A stretch of DNA of 27,696 nucleotides from an uncultured Thermomicrobia bacterium. GTDB lineage: Bacteria > Chloroflexota > Chloroflexia > Thermomicrobiales > JALYUS01. This document shows, piece after piece, positions 16,429-24,321 of this stretch; the stretch's first letter is position 1; every line of letters begins with the position of its first letter. The notes beneath the pieces were generated by a model. The model ran no database searches and was not told where the DNA came from. It saw only the letters and a list, made by a program, of their open reading frames with translations. The stretch spans positions 1 to 27,696 of the forward strand of contig CALBSO010000072.1 of NCBI GenBank assembly GCA_937968015.1. The letters are read 5' to 3'. The translations under genes were made by a program, and so were the position numbers.

Positions 16429-16440
16429 TTCTGGTATAAT
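16429..16440 (+). promoter_or_regulatory. extended -10 promoter of uvrB
   Basis: TTCTGGTATAAT contains a perfect TATAAT (16435-16440) with a TGn extension. No good -35 hexamer is seen 17 bases upstream, as is common for extended -10 promoters. It would give a leader of about 55 bases containing AGGAGGG before the ATG at 16502. Confidence 0.65.
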
Positions 16441-16501
16441 CGGTTGGTACACGCACGAGTGACCGCACTCGATTCCGGGGTCTACAGGAGGGCCGCAACC
16501 G

Positions 16502-18562
16502 ATGGCAGAACGCGTCGAAACACAGATCGAAGAGCCGCAGGAGTGGGTCCGGCCTGCCCCGGTGATTGATACGCAGTTTAGCGTCGTCTCCGCCTTCGAG
16601 CCGACGGGCGATCAGCCGACCGCGATCGAGAAACTGTCGCGCGGCATCCAAGAAGGATTCCGGCATCAGACGCTGCTCGGCGTGACGGGGAGCGGCAAGA
16701 CATACACGATGGCGAAGGTGATCGAGCGCGTCCAGAAGCCGACGCTCGTCCTCGCGCATAACAAGACGCTCGCGGCGCAACTCTACAGCGAGTTCAAGGA
16801 GTTCTTTCCGAACAACGCCGTCGAGTATTTCGTCTCCTACTATGATTATTACCAGCCGGAAGCGTACATCGCCCGGACAGACACCTACATCGAGAAGGAA
16901 TCTGAGGTCAACGAGGAGATTGACCGCCTCCGCCATGCCGCAACGCGCTCCCTCTTCGAGCGGCGGGATGTCGTGATCGTCGCGTCCGTTTCGTGCATCT
17001 ACGGCATCGGCGCGCCGGAGGAGTATGGCAAGACCGTCGTCTCGTTCCGCAAGGGGGGCAGCATCCGGCGCGAGCGCGTCCTGCGGCACCTCGTGGATGT
17101 GCAGTACGAGCGCAACGACGCGACACTCGTGCGCGGCACCTTCCGCGTGCGCGGCGATACGTTGGAAGTCTTCCCGGCCTACGAAGAGATCGCGCTCAGG
17201 ATCGAACTATGGGGCGACGAGGTCGAGCGCATCGTCTCGGTGGACCCACTGACGGGCGAGGTATTGGGCGAGCACAACGCGGTGGACATCTACCCCGCCA
17301 AGCACTTCGTCACCAGCCAGGAGAAGTTGCAGGCGGCAATGCGGGACATCGAGGAGGAGATGCAGGCGCAGGTCAAACTCTTCGAGGAGCAGGGGAAATT
17401 GCTCGAAGCGCAGCGCATCAAGCAGCGTACGATGTACGATCTCGAAATGCTCTCCGAGGTCGGCTATTGCGCGGGCATCGAGAACTACAGCCGCCACCTC
17501 GCGCGGCGCGGCGCGGGCGATCAGCCGTGGACGCTCCTCGATTATTTCCCGGACGATTACCTGCTGATCGTGGACGAGTCGCATATCTCGCTGCCGCAGG
17601 TGCGCGGCATGTACGGCGGCGACCGCTCGCGTAAGGAACAACTCGTCCAGTTCGGCTTCCGCCTGCCGAGCGCCCTAGATAACCGCCCGCTCCGGTTCGA
17701 TGAGTTCGAGCGGCACATCAATCAGGCCGTCTACGTCTCCGCGACGCCTGCCGACTACGAGATCATCCACACCAAGGAATGCGGCGCGCAAGTCGTCGAG
17801 CAAGTCATTCGCCCGACGGGGCTCCTGGACCCGATCATCTCCGTCCGCCCGACCGATGGGCAGATTGACGACTTGCTCGAAGAGGTACGCGTCCGTGTCA
17901 GCAAGGGGCAGCGCGCGCTCATTACGACGCTCACCAAGCGAATGGCCGAGGACCTGACGGATTACTTGAAAGAGATGGGCGTCAAGACGCAGTATCTCCA
18001 TCACGACATCGAGACGCTGGAACGTGTGGACATCCTGCGGTCGCTCCGCCTCGGCGTCTATGATGTCGTCGTCGGTATTAACCTGCTGCGGGAGGGGTTG
18101 GACCTGCCGGAAGTCTCACTCGTCGCTATTCTCGACGCGGATAAAGAGGGTTTTTTGCGCTCGAACCGCTCGCTCATTCAGGTCAGCGGCCGCGCCGCCC
18201 GCCATGTGGACGGCCTCGTTATCATGTACGCGGATCACGACACCGATTCGATGAAATTCGCGATTTCGGAGACGGAGCGCCGCCGCGCCATTCAGGAAGC
18301 CTACAACATCGAGCACGGCATCACGCCGCGCGGCATCACGAAGGAGATCCGCGACCTCACCGACCGCGTGAAGGCGGTCGCGGCGGAAAAAGGCTTTGTC
18401 TCCGAGGGTGGCCTGATCGCTGATGTGCCGAAGGAAGAACTGACGCGCATGGTCAAAGATTTGGAGGCGCAGATGAAAACCGCCGCCAAGGACCTCGAAT
18501 TCGAGAAGGCTGCCTTACTCCGCGATCAGGTCGTCGAACTGCGCCGCCTCCTGATCGAGTAA
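16502..18562 (+). CDS. uvrB: UvrABC excinuclease subunit B
   Basis: This is a 686-residue UvrB, the DNA-damage verification helicase of nucleotide excision repair. It is loaded by UvrA and then recruits UvrC. An N-terminal extension of about 25 residues precedes SAFEPTGDQPTAIEKL. Walker A is GVTGSGKT (60-67). The damage-clamping beta-hairpin region reads YFVSYYDYYQPEAYIARTDTYIEKE, preceded by LAHNKTLAAQLYSE. The DESH box (VDESHISLPQVRGMYGGDRSRK), the YVSATPADYE segment, and helicase motifs V and VI (GINLLREGLDLPEVSLV, QVSGRAARHVDG) are all intact. A C-terminal UVR motif (about 646-682, KDLEFEKAALLRDQV) binds UvrC. ATG follows AGGAGGG. No truncation is seen. Confidence 0.98.
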   Translation: MAERVETQIEEPQEWVRPAPVIDTQFSVVSAFEPTGDQPTAIEKLSRGIQEGFRHQTLLGVTGSGKTYTMAKVIERVQKPTLVLAHNKTLAAQLYSEFKEFFPNNAVEYFVSYYDYYQPEAYIARTDTYIEKESEVNEEIDRLRHAATRSLFERRDVVIVASVSCIYGIGAPEEYGKTVVSFRKGGSIRRERVLRHLVDVQYERNDATLVRGTFRVRGDTLEVFPAYEEIALRIELWGDEVERIVSVDPLTGEVLGEHNAVDIYPAKHFVTSQEKLQAAMRDIEEEMQAQVKLFEEQGKLLEAQRIKQRTMYDLEMLSEVGYCAGIENYSRHLARRGAGDQPWTLLDYFPDDYLLIVDESHISLPQVRGMYGGDRSRKEQLVQFGFRLPSALDNRPLRFDEFERHINQAVYVSATPADYEIIHTKECGAQVVEQVIRPTGLLDPIISVRPTDGQIDDLLEEVRVRVSKGQRALITTLTKRMAEDLTDYLKEMGVKTQYLHHDIETLERVDILRSLRLGVYDVVVGINLLREGLDLPEVSLVAILDADKEGFLRSNRSLIQVSGRAARHVDGLVIMYADHDTDSMKFAISETERRRAIQEAYNIEHGITPRGITKEIRDLTDRVKAVAAEKGFVSEGGLIADVPKEELTRMVKDLEAQMKTAAKDLEFEKAALLRDQVVELRRLLIE

Positions 18563-18663
18563 GGGGATACCATCTATCGTCCAGAAATGGCCGAGTCAAC
18601 GTCAACTCGACAGGAGCGCGCCGCGAGCGATTTCTCGATCGGGTTGTTTTCCAGGCAATGGAT

Positions 18664-18717
18664 TCCCCCTCCCCATTGCGGGCGCGGGCGCGGGCGCCCT
18701 CTGGGCAGCATGGGCAG
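18664..18717 (+). repeat. dispersed GC-rich repeat, copy B
   Basis: This is the second copy of the element at 10074-10127, about 91 percent identical by eye over 54 bases. It lies in the gap between the convergent uvrB and amidohydrolase genes. A possible degenerate fragment (GCCCTCTGGGCAG) appears at 24177-24189. Confidence 0.8.
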
Positions 18718-18741
18718 GTGAGAGGAGGCAGCGGGTGAGGT

Positions 18742-19968
18742 TCACCCCACGTACTTCTTCCCGCCGAGCATCACCATTTCGATCTTCCGTAGGGCGTGGA
18801 TGTCCTCCGTCGGGTTGCCGCGGACGGCGATCATGTCCGCCTTCTTGCCGGGCGCGAGGACGCCGAGATCCTTGCGGCCCAGTGCGTCCGCTGCCGTCGC
18901 GGTCGCGGTGTAGAGGGCCGCTTCCGGCGTGAACCCGGCGGCAGTCGTGACGAGCAGTTCGACATCGAGCGCGAAGTCATTGAAATAGGTGCCGCCCACG
19001 CCCGCGTCGGAGCCGGAGGCGATCCGCACCCCCTGCGTGACGAGCCGCCCGATATTCTCCATGCGCGTCTGCTGGTTGGCGATGAACCCCTCGTACTGTG
19101 GCGTACGCGCGATCTCGCCCCGGAGTACCCGTTCGAGCATCCGGTAGCCGACGCTCGTCGTCGGCACGACGTAGATGCCGCGCTCCGCGATCTGCGCGAC
19201 GATCTCCGGCTCATACTTGATGCCCGGCGCTTCCTCGACCATGAAGGAGCAGTGCTCGATCGTGTCCACGCGCGCCATCGTCGCGTTGAGGACGCCGGGC
19301 GTGCCGTGGCAATGCGCGGAGACGCGCTTATTGAGCCGGTGCGCGTCGTTGACGAGCGTCACCATCTCTTCCTGCGAGAACTGCTCGCGGCGCGGGTTCG
19401 TGCCGGGCGTGATGCCACCGCCCGTCGCCATCACCTTGATGAAGTCCGCGCCCGCCTTCACCTGCGCGCGCACCGCCTGTTTGATCTCCGTCTCGCCATC
19501 CACCTCGACACCGAAGAAGTAGCAATGGCCGCCCGTGCTCGTCAGGCAGGCGCCGGAAGCCCAGATGCGCGGCGACTCGATCAGCCCCATCTCCTGCGCC
19601 TTACGGACGGAGAAGACGATGTTATTCTTCGTGCCGCAATCCCGTAGCGTCGTGACGCCCGCCGTGAGCGCCTCCTTCGCGTGCTTGATCGCGAGCGCCA
19701 TGAAGAGTTCGTCCGACATGCCGAAGTAATCCTGCAGAAGATTTGGCCCGCTGGAGAGCGTCAGGTGGCAGTGACAGTTAATCAGGCCCGGCATCAGCGT
19801 CACATCGCCGAGCGCGATGTTCTGACCGGGCGCGTCCACCGTCGGTAAGTCCGCCTGGTTGCCAATCGTCGCGATCGTGTCGCCCTCGTACTGCACGAAC
19901 CCTTTGTGATAGATACCCCCACCATCGGCGGCCCAGATACGGTCAGCGGTAACAGTCTTGAGTGCCAC
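18742..19968 (-). CDS. metal-dependent amidohydrolase (imidazolonepropionase / Xaa-Pro dipeptidase-like)
   Basis: This is a 408-residue amidohydrolase-superfamily enzyme. A short N-terminal beta domain carries ADRIWAADGGG. The metal-site motif is GLINCHCHLTL, with His66 and His68. The probable carboxylated Lys178 lies in GADFIKVMATGGG, the further metal ligands in SAHCHG (219/221) and IEHCSF (239), and the catalytic Asp321 in IASGSDAGVGG. The tail GVLAPGKKADMIAVRGNPTEDI is typical. Relatives hydrolyse Xaa-Pro dipeptides, N-acyl amino acids or imidazolonepropionate, and the exact substrate is not readable. GTG at 19968 is chosen because GGGGAGG lies eight bases upstream; the frame extends to 20082 through the promoter region. 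It is convergent with uvrB and divergent from the sortase gene. Confidence 0.92.
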   Translation of the reverse strand: MALKTVTADRIWAADGGGIYHKGFVQYEGDTIATIGNQADLPTVDAPGQNIALGDVTLMPGLINCHCHLTLSSGPNLLQDYFGMSDELFMALAIKHAKEALTAGVTTLRDCGTKNNIVFSVRKAQEMGLIESPRIWASGACLTSTGGHCYFFGVEVDGETEIKQAVRAQVKAGADFIKVMATGGGITPGTNPRREQFSQEEMVTLVNDAHRLNKRVSAHCHGTPGVLNATMARVDTIEHCSFMVEEAPGIKYEPEIVAQIAERGIYVVPTTSVGYRMLERVLRGEIARTPQYEGFIANQQTRMENIGRLVTQGVRIASGSDAGVGGTYFNDFALDVELLVTTAAGFTPEAALYTATATAADALGRKDLGVLAPGKKADMIAVRGNPTEDIHALRKIEMVMLGGKKYVG

Positions 19969-20019
19969 GGACGTTCCCTCCCCATAATTCCCTGTACGCC
20001 GTTCGCGCGCGATGCGGGC

Positions 20020-20025
20020 AGTATA
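20020..20025 (-). promoter_or_regulatory. candidate -10 element for the amidohydrolase gene
   Basis: The minus strand reads TATACT here, matching TATAAT at five of six positions, about 50 bases before the GTG start. A weak TTCACT lies 15 bases further upstream. Moderate support only. Confidence 0.35.
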
Positions 20026-20185
20026 GCGCGGAACGGGAGAAGTGAACCGCCCAAGCCGCTCGGCGCCAAGAACGGGACGCATCCCCTCCTGTTCGCTCTC
20101 GCACGCCCTGTTGGGATACTATGCGCTACGGAAGGTATACATCGGCGGGGTGCGACCCCAACGGAAGAGACCAGGTTGAGGGAGA

Positions 20186-20854
20186 ATGAATCATCGGCGC
20201 CTCTTTCATTTGATCGGCTACCTGCGCACATGGATCGTTCGCATCGCGTTCGTGCTCACCATTCTCTTCGGTGCATCTTCTCAAAGCGCGATCCCCGCTG
20301 AGGGAATCGTTGCAGCCGCGAATCCGGCTCCCAACACGATTACCGCGACCGCCCCCGCGCGGAGATTCATCCGGAGGCTGGATGGGCCCGTGCCCGCGCA
20401 GGCGCACGTCGGGCAGCCGATCCGCCTGAAGATTCCGGCGATCAATGTGGACGCCGCAGTGGAGCAGGTCGGGCAGACGCCCGATGGCGCGATGGATGTG
20501 CCGAAGGATTTCAATGACACTGCCTGGTACGATCTCGGCGCCCGACCCGGCGAGCGGGGCAACGCGGTGATCGCGGGGCATGTGGATTCGACAACGGGGA
20601 AAGCGGTCTTCTGGGATCTCCGCAAACTCGTAAGCGGCGATCAGATCATCGTCGTCGGCGATGACGGCATGGAGCGGCAGTTCATCGTGACCGCGTCGGA
20701 ATCCTACGCGCGCGCGGCTGTGCCATTAGATCGCGTCTTCGGCCCGGCAACTGATATGCACCTCAACCTGATTACCTGCGACTCCAATAGCGCCTTCGAC
20801 CGGACACGGGGAGAATACGCGGCCAATCTCGTGGTCTACGCGCGGGCGGCATGA
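20186..20854 (+). CDS. class F-like sortase
   Basis: This 222-residue membrane-anchored transpeptidase of the sortase superfamily has an N-terminal helix at about residues 15-33, then a Pro/Ala-rich linker. The catalytic beta-barrel begins at IRLKIPAINVDAAVEQVG. The catalytic triad is visible as His132 in VIAGHVDS, Cys198 in LITCDS, and Arg206 or Arg208 in FDRTRGEY, followed by AANLVVYA. The compact size and TPDGAMDVPKDFNDTAWYDLGARPGE-type N-terminal core suit class F. Class F enzymes join LPxTG-like proteins to the envelope. No substrate with an LPxTG motif, helix and basic tail is visible in the window, so it is an orphan. ATG follows GAGGGAG. Confidence 0.92.
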   Translation: MNHRRLFHLIGYLRTWIVRIAFVLTILFGASSQSAIPAEGIVAAANPAPNTITATAPARRFIRRLDGPVPAQAHVGQPIRLKIPAINVDAAVEQVGQTPDGAMDVPKDFNDTAWYDLGARPGERGNAVIAGHVDSTTGKAVFWDLRKLVSGDQIIVVGDDGMERQFIVTASESYARAAVPLDRVFGPATDMHLNLITCDSNSAFDRTRGEYAANLVVYARAA

Positions 20855-20858
20855 TATT

Positions 20859-20918
20859 GGTGGTGGCGGGCTTCAGCCTGCCAAGTGCTACTATGATAGG
20901 CTCAAGCCCGCCACCACC
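20859..20918. repeat. long near-perfect inverted repeat after the sortase gene
   Basis: Two 21-base arms (20859-20879 and 20898-20918) pair with one mismatch around an 18-base loop. The arm core is GGTGGTGGCGGGCTT. It begins four bases after the sortase stop and faces the end of the minus-strand MOSC gene, so it may act as a shared transcript end. There is no T tract on either side. The sequence style matches palindromic repeats that recur in Chloroflexota genomes. Confidence 0.85.
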
Positions 20919-20996
20919 GGGAAATAGCGGCCCAGTCTCTACAGAAATGCTCTCGGTCAACTGGATCGCCGCGCTCGCTGAGTCGGTACCGCGAAT

Positions 20997-21629
20997 CTAC
21001 CGTGCCGCCAGTTCAGGCACGCAATAGGGAACGGACTCCGGCACGTCAATGCGGGCGGTGTCACCCGCGCGGATCATGCCCGCCCGCTCCACCCAGCCAA
21101 CGACGCCGCGCAAGTGGTACGCCGCTTTGGGAAACTGTTTGCCAATCCCCGGCCTTTCCATATAGTGGCTCTGAATCGCTTTGCCGGGGTAGACGCAGGG
21201 ATGATTCTCACCTTCGAGCGCGATGGTGGCGAGTGCCGGGAAAGAGATACGCGTCATCGGCGGCAGTGTCGAGAGATTCGAGATACCCCGCAGGACGAGA
21301 TTCGCGCCGATCCACTCCGGTTCGATCACCGGCACGCCCATCTTCGCGGCGATCGCGGCCAACTCTTCCTCGGCGACGAGCGAGACCTGTCGGCTGTTGT
21401 GGATCTCCGTGCCGCGCGGGTATTGTGGCACGCGGGCATCGGCGCGGCGCGTGAACCCGGCGTGCCGGTCGCCTTCCAACCCTTCGAGCGTCGCGCGCAC
21501 TTCCTCCACCCGCGTCGAGACGAGGTAATGCCCGTCCGGCGATGCCTGCTTCTCCGCCAGTGCGACGAGTGGATGCCGACCAATCAAGACTCGCGTCACC
21601 ATCGCTTCCAGAGTGATTACACCGCTCAC
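20997..21629 (-). CDS. MOSC domain-containing protein
   Basis: This 210-residue protein is built of a MOSC domain, the C-terminal domain of molybdenum cofactor sulfurases, also found stand-alone as YiiM-like oxidoreductases that use molybdenum cofactor. Key segments are LEGLEGDRHAGFT (50-60), IHNSRQVSLVAEEEL with the conserved NSRQVSL, IGANLVLRGI, and the conserved cysteine motif ENHPCVYPG (Cys145). GVVGWVERAGMIRAGDTARI closes the domain. GTG at 21629 is used because AGGAGG lies just upstream; ATG at 21602 is an in-frame alternative. No molybdenum cofactor biosynthesis genes are nearby. It lies convergent to the sortase gene across the 20859-20918 hairpin. The domain call is firm and the substrate unknown. 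Confidence 0.88.
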   Translation of the reverse strand: MSGVITLEAMVTRVLIGRHPLVALAEKQASPDGHYLVSTRVEEVRATLEGLEGDRHAGFTRRADARVPQYPRGTEIHNSRQVSLVAEEELAAIAAKMGVPVIEPEWIGANLVLRGISNLSTLPPMTRISFPALATIALEGENHPCVYPGKAIQSHYMERPGIGKQFPKAAYHLRGVVGWVERAGMIRAGDTARIDVPESVPYCVPELAAR

Positions 21630-21865
21630 GCCCCACCTCCTGCTCGTAAACGGTCATTGCACGTCGTCCCGTCTATGGTACGCGAAACTGGCGGAGCACG
21701 CAGCGGGCAAGCAGCGCGCGATCGAGCACGATACCCCGGCAGCCGTGCCGGCGCAATTTGACACATCCGGCGTGTCCGTGCAGTCTGTTGCAGTCACGGC
21801 GGGGGCGGTCGTGTGCCGTCTCGGATCGCGCAGAACGGGACCATCGCAGGGAAGGATGAGTGAAG

Positions 21866-23044
21866 ATGCGGAGAAAACTGGCATTGACAGCGACCTTTGT
21901 GCTCCTGGTTTCTCTCGCCGGGATGGCGAGTTTCCAGGCGGCATCATCATACGCGGATCCGCAGTTCAAAACACAGTGGGATCAGGGCGAGGCGATTACG
22001 CCCAACTTCTGGGGGCCGCTCGCGAATGCGAAAGACGGCCAGCAGGAAGACTACAAGGACGTGCCCGGCGGCAAGCGTCTCGTCCAATATTTTGACAAGG
22101 GGCGAATGGAACTGACGAACGGGAAGGTGACAAACGGCCTGCTCGCGAGCGAGATCATCAAGGGGCAGATTCAGACCGGTGACGCCACCTTCCAGGGGCA
22201 GGCGCCCCCCGCAATCGCGATCGCCGGTGACCCCACCAATACCGTCCCCACCTACGCGACGCTGGCGACGAAAGCGGTCTCGCTCCTCGCCGCCACGCCG
22301 TCGAAGGTCGGTAGCAATGTGACCGCAACGATCTCCAGCACCGGCGACGTGACAGCGGGCAACGCGCCCGCCGCGCCGGAGACGACAATCAGCATCTTCG
22401 ATGACACGACGAAGCACAATGTGCCGAAAGTGTTGGCCGATTATCGCAGCAAAGCAGGGCTGCTGACCATCGGGCTTGCGATCTCCGAGCCCTTCCGCGC
22501 CAATGTCAAAGTCGGCGGTGTGCCAAAGGACGTGATGATTCAGGTCTTCGAGCGGCGCGTGCTCACCTACACCGCGAACAACGACCCGGCGTTCCAGGTC
22601 GAGATGGGCAATATCGGCCAGCATTACTATCAGTGGCGCTATCCGAACGGCGCGTCAACGGCTGCCTCGTCGCCCGCCACGGGCACGGCGCCTGGTATTG
22701 CAGGCTCGAAAACTCCTCCGACGGTGCCCGCGAGTACCACGGGGGGTTTTGCCGTCACGCTTTCCGACATCCTGCCGACAGTGAAGATTGGCGACATCCA
22801 GTCGGTGAATGTCCTGACGAACGGCAAAGTGGGCTGCGCGATTGACGTCACGTACGCCGGCAACATCCCCGCGAAATTGCTTGGCCTTCAACCGAAGCAA
22901 ACGGACGAGCAGGGCAAACTCAACTGGACATGGATCATCGGGGCGGAAGCGAAGCCGGGCAATGCGACGATCGCCGTCAATTGCGTGCCCTTTAGTGGCA
23001 CGGTAACCGGCTCAGCGAACGCGTCGTTCACCGTTTCGGGATAA
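21866..23044 (+). CDS. secreted Chloroflexota-type surface protein (FERRVLTYT / GQHYYQWRY family)
   Basis: This 392-residue exported protein begins with a clear signal peptide (RRK, then LALTATFVLLVSLAGMASFQA). The following domain has the landmarks FWGPLANAKDG, GGKRLVQYFDKGRMEL, VTNGLLASEIIKGQIQ, KVGGVPKDVMIQVFERRVLTYT and VEMGNIGQHYYQWRYPNG. I recognise this motif order from many uncharacterised secreted proteins of Chloroflexota; no function is established. After an Ala/Thr/Pro linker (about 262-293) a second domain of about 95 residues follows. It resembles a bacterial Ig-like or carbohydrate-type beta-sandwich with two cysteines (324 and 373). ATG at 21866 is chosen; GTG at 21860 is possible. 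There is no sorting signal. An intrinsic terminator follows directly. Confidence 0.85.
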   Translation: MRRKLALTATFVLLVSLAGMASFQAASSYADPQFKTQWDQGEAITPNFWGPLANAKDGQQEDYKDVPGGKRLVQYFDKGRMELTNGKVTNGLLASEIIKGQIQTGDATFQGQAPPAIAIAGDPTNTVPTYATLATKAVSLLAATPSKVGSNVTATISSTGDVTAGNAPAAPETTISIFDDTTKHNVPKVLADYRSKAGLLTIGLAISEPFRANVKVGGVPKDVMIQVFERRVLTYTANNDPAFQVEMGNIGQHYYQWRYPNGASTAASSPATGTAPGIAGSKTPPTVPASTTGGFAVTLSDILPTVKIGDIQSVNVLTNGKVGCAIDVTYAGNIPAKLLGLQPKQTDEQGKLNWTWIIGAEAKPGNATIAVNCVPFSGTVTGSANASFTVSG

Positions 23045-23058
23045 AGCCCTCACCCCCG

Positions 23059-23095
23059 GCCCCTCTCCATTGCCTGATGGAGAGGGGCGTTTTTT
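23059..23095 (+). terminator. intrinsic (Rho-independent) terminator
   Basis: A perfect stem of 11-12 base pairs (CCCCTCTCCAT with its exact complement), a six-base loop TGCCTG, then CG and six T residues start 15 bases after the stop of the secreted-protein gene. This is a textbook terminator; the preceding CCCTCACCCCCGG string is also typical of the GC-rich repeats of this lineage. Confidence 0.93.
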
Positions 23096-23111
23096 GTGTG
23101 TGGGCATCGGC

Positions 23112-23117
23112 TACAAT
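23112..23117 (+). promoter_or_regulatory. candidate -10 element for the DapA-family gene
   Basis: TACAAT lies 47 bases before the ATG at 23164, just after the terminator of the previous gene, where a new promoter is needed. No convincing -35 hexamer is present. Confidence 0.35.
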
Positions 23118-23163
23118 CACCGGTACTGATGTATGGCTGCTGATCGCTGAAGGAGAGAACGTG

Positions 23164-24090
23164 ATGGCAGAGATGCGTGGCACTTGGTACATCGTCCCGA
23201 CGGCATTCGGAGCGGACGGCGCGCTCGATCTGGAGAGCCAGCGGCGGCTGATTGATGCCGCGATCACCTGGGGCGTGGACGGCCTGACAGTGCTCGGCGT
23301 GATGGGCGAGGCGAACGCGCTCTCGGACGACGAGCGGCGCGCGGTGCTTGACGCCGTGCGGGAGGGCGCAGCGGGGCGGGTACCCGTTGCCGTCGGATGC
23401 ACCGCGAGCAGCGCGCGGGGCGTCATCGCGCTCGTGCGGGAGGCGCGCGACCGGGGCGCATCGGCGGTGATGGTCTCCCCGCCGACGCTGATGAGCAATA
23501 TTGATCTGCTGCCTGACTTCTATGCCCGCATCGCTCGCGAGGGCGGCCTGCCACTCATTATTCAGGACCATCCGGCCTCCAGCGGCGTCATGATGCCGGT
23601 GAGCGTCATCCTGCGGTCCGCCGAGGCAAGTGGCGCGACGACGATCAAACTGGAAGACCCACCGACGCCACCGAAGATCACCCGCCTCCTCGCGGTACGG
23701 CCAGACTTGCAGGTCTTCGGCGGGTTGGGCGGTGTCTCCGCGCTCGGTGAGATGTCGCGCGGCGGCTGCGGTACGATGACGGGTTTCGCCTTCCCCGAAG
23801 TGCTTCGTGCCGTCCGCATCGCCATCGAATCGGGTGACACGCGCGCCGCCGCGCTGCTCTTCGACCGTTACCTGCCCCTCATCCAGTTCGAGGGGCAGTC
23901 GGTCGTCGGTCTGGCGATCCGCAAGGAGATCCTGCGGCGGCGCGGCGCGCTGGCGACCAACGTCACGCGCGGCTTCTCGCCGAGCATTGACAAGATCACG
24001 AACGCGGAACTGGACGACCTTCTCGACCGCCTCGGCATCGTCCCCTCCATCGCACCCTTCGCCGTCGCCCAACCCGCCGCCGTGCGCTGA
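23164..24090 (+). CDS. dihydrodipicolinate synthase / N-acetylneuraminate lyase superfamily protein
   Basis: This 308-residue (beta/alpha)8-barrel class I aldolase-type protein has the predicted Schiff-base lysine at Lys162 in TTIKLEDPP. Other family segments are GLTVLGVMGEANALSDDER, PVAVGCTASSARGVIALV, and DLQVFGGLGGVSALGEMSRGGCGTMTGFAFPEVL. The usual YNxP motif reads QDHP, with Gln134 at the tyrosine position, and the usual GTTGE reads GVMGE. It therefore lacks two of the three proton-relay residues of true DapA and is unlikely to make dihydrodipicolinate. It probably acts on another 2-oxo acid. ATG at 23164 follows AAGGAGA; GTG at 23161 is adjacent. It is transcribed alone after a strong terminator. 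Confidence 0.88.
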   Translation: MAEMRGTWYIVPTAFGADGALDLESQRRLIDAAITWGVDGLTVLGVMGEANALSDDERRAVLDAVREGAAGRVPVAVGCTASSARGVIALVREARDRGASAVMVSPPTLMSNIDLLPDFYARIAREGGLPLIIQDHPASSGVMMPVSVILRSAEASGATTIKLEDPPTPPKITRLLAVRPDLQVFGGLGGVSALGEMSRGGCGTMTGFAFPEVLRAVRIAIESGDTRAAALLFDRYLPLIQFEGQSVVGLAIRKEILRRRGALATNVTRGFSPSIDKITNAELDDLLDRLGIVPSIAPFAVAQPAAVR

Positions 24091-24204
24091 TGACGGGGAT
24101 TTGAGCCACGAAGAACGGAGAAGAATAGAGAGACGACAACCTTTTTTTCTTCCCTCCCCCTCGTGCTCTTCCGGATGCCCTCTGGGCAGATTTGTGGTGA
24201 GCGA

Positions 24205-24321
24205 TCAAAGGGGAATATGGGCCCAGACGGCGGCGCCGTCGAACTGCTTGTACTCGGCGTGCCGCATCGCGGCATTGATGTAGTGTTCAGCATTATGTAC
24301 CTTCTGCGGAAAATATCGCAT
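24205..24321 (-). pseudogene. apparent remnant of a HicB-type antitoxin
   Basis: On the minus strand an ATG at 24321 opens a 38-codon frame containing YINAAMRHAEYKQFDG and AAVWAHIP. That is the characteristic N-terminal pattern of HicB/UPF0150 antitoxins (YI.AAM..A.YE...DG....IP). It stops at 24205 just where intact members continue with a G(F/L).G.WA segment. Past the stop, other frames show ICPEG and GHPEEHE-like pieces, suggesting frameshifts. No HicA toxin was found on either side. HicB proteins normally bind a small HicA RNase and repress their operon. This copy looks non-functional; the identity rests on motif recall, not a search. Confidence 0.5.

Noticed and set aside
21758..21763. 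Perfect TTGACA upstream of the secreted-protein gene
   Set aside because: No acceptable -10 hexamer lies 16-18 bases downstream, so I did not call a promoter.
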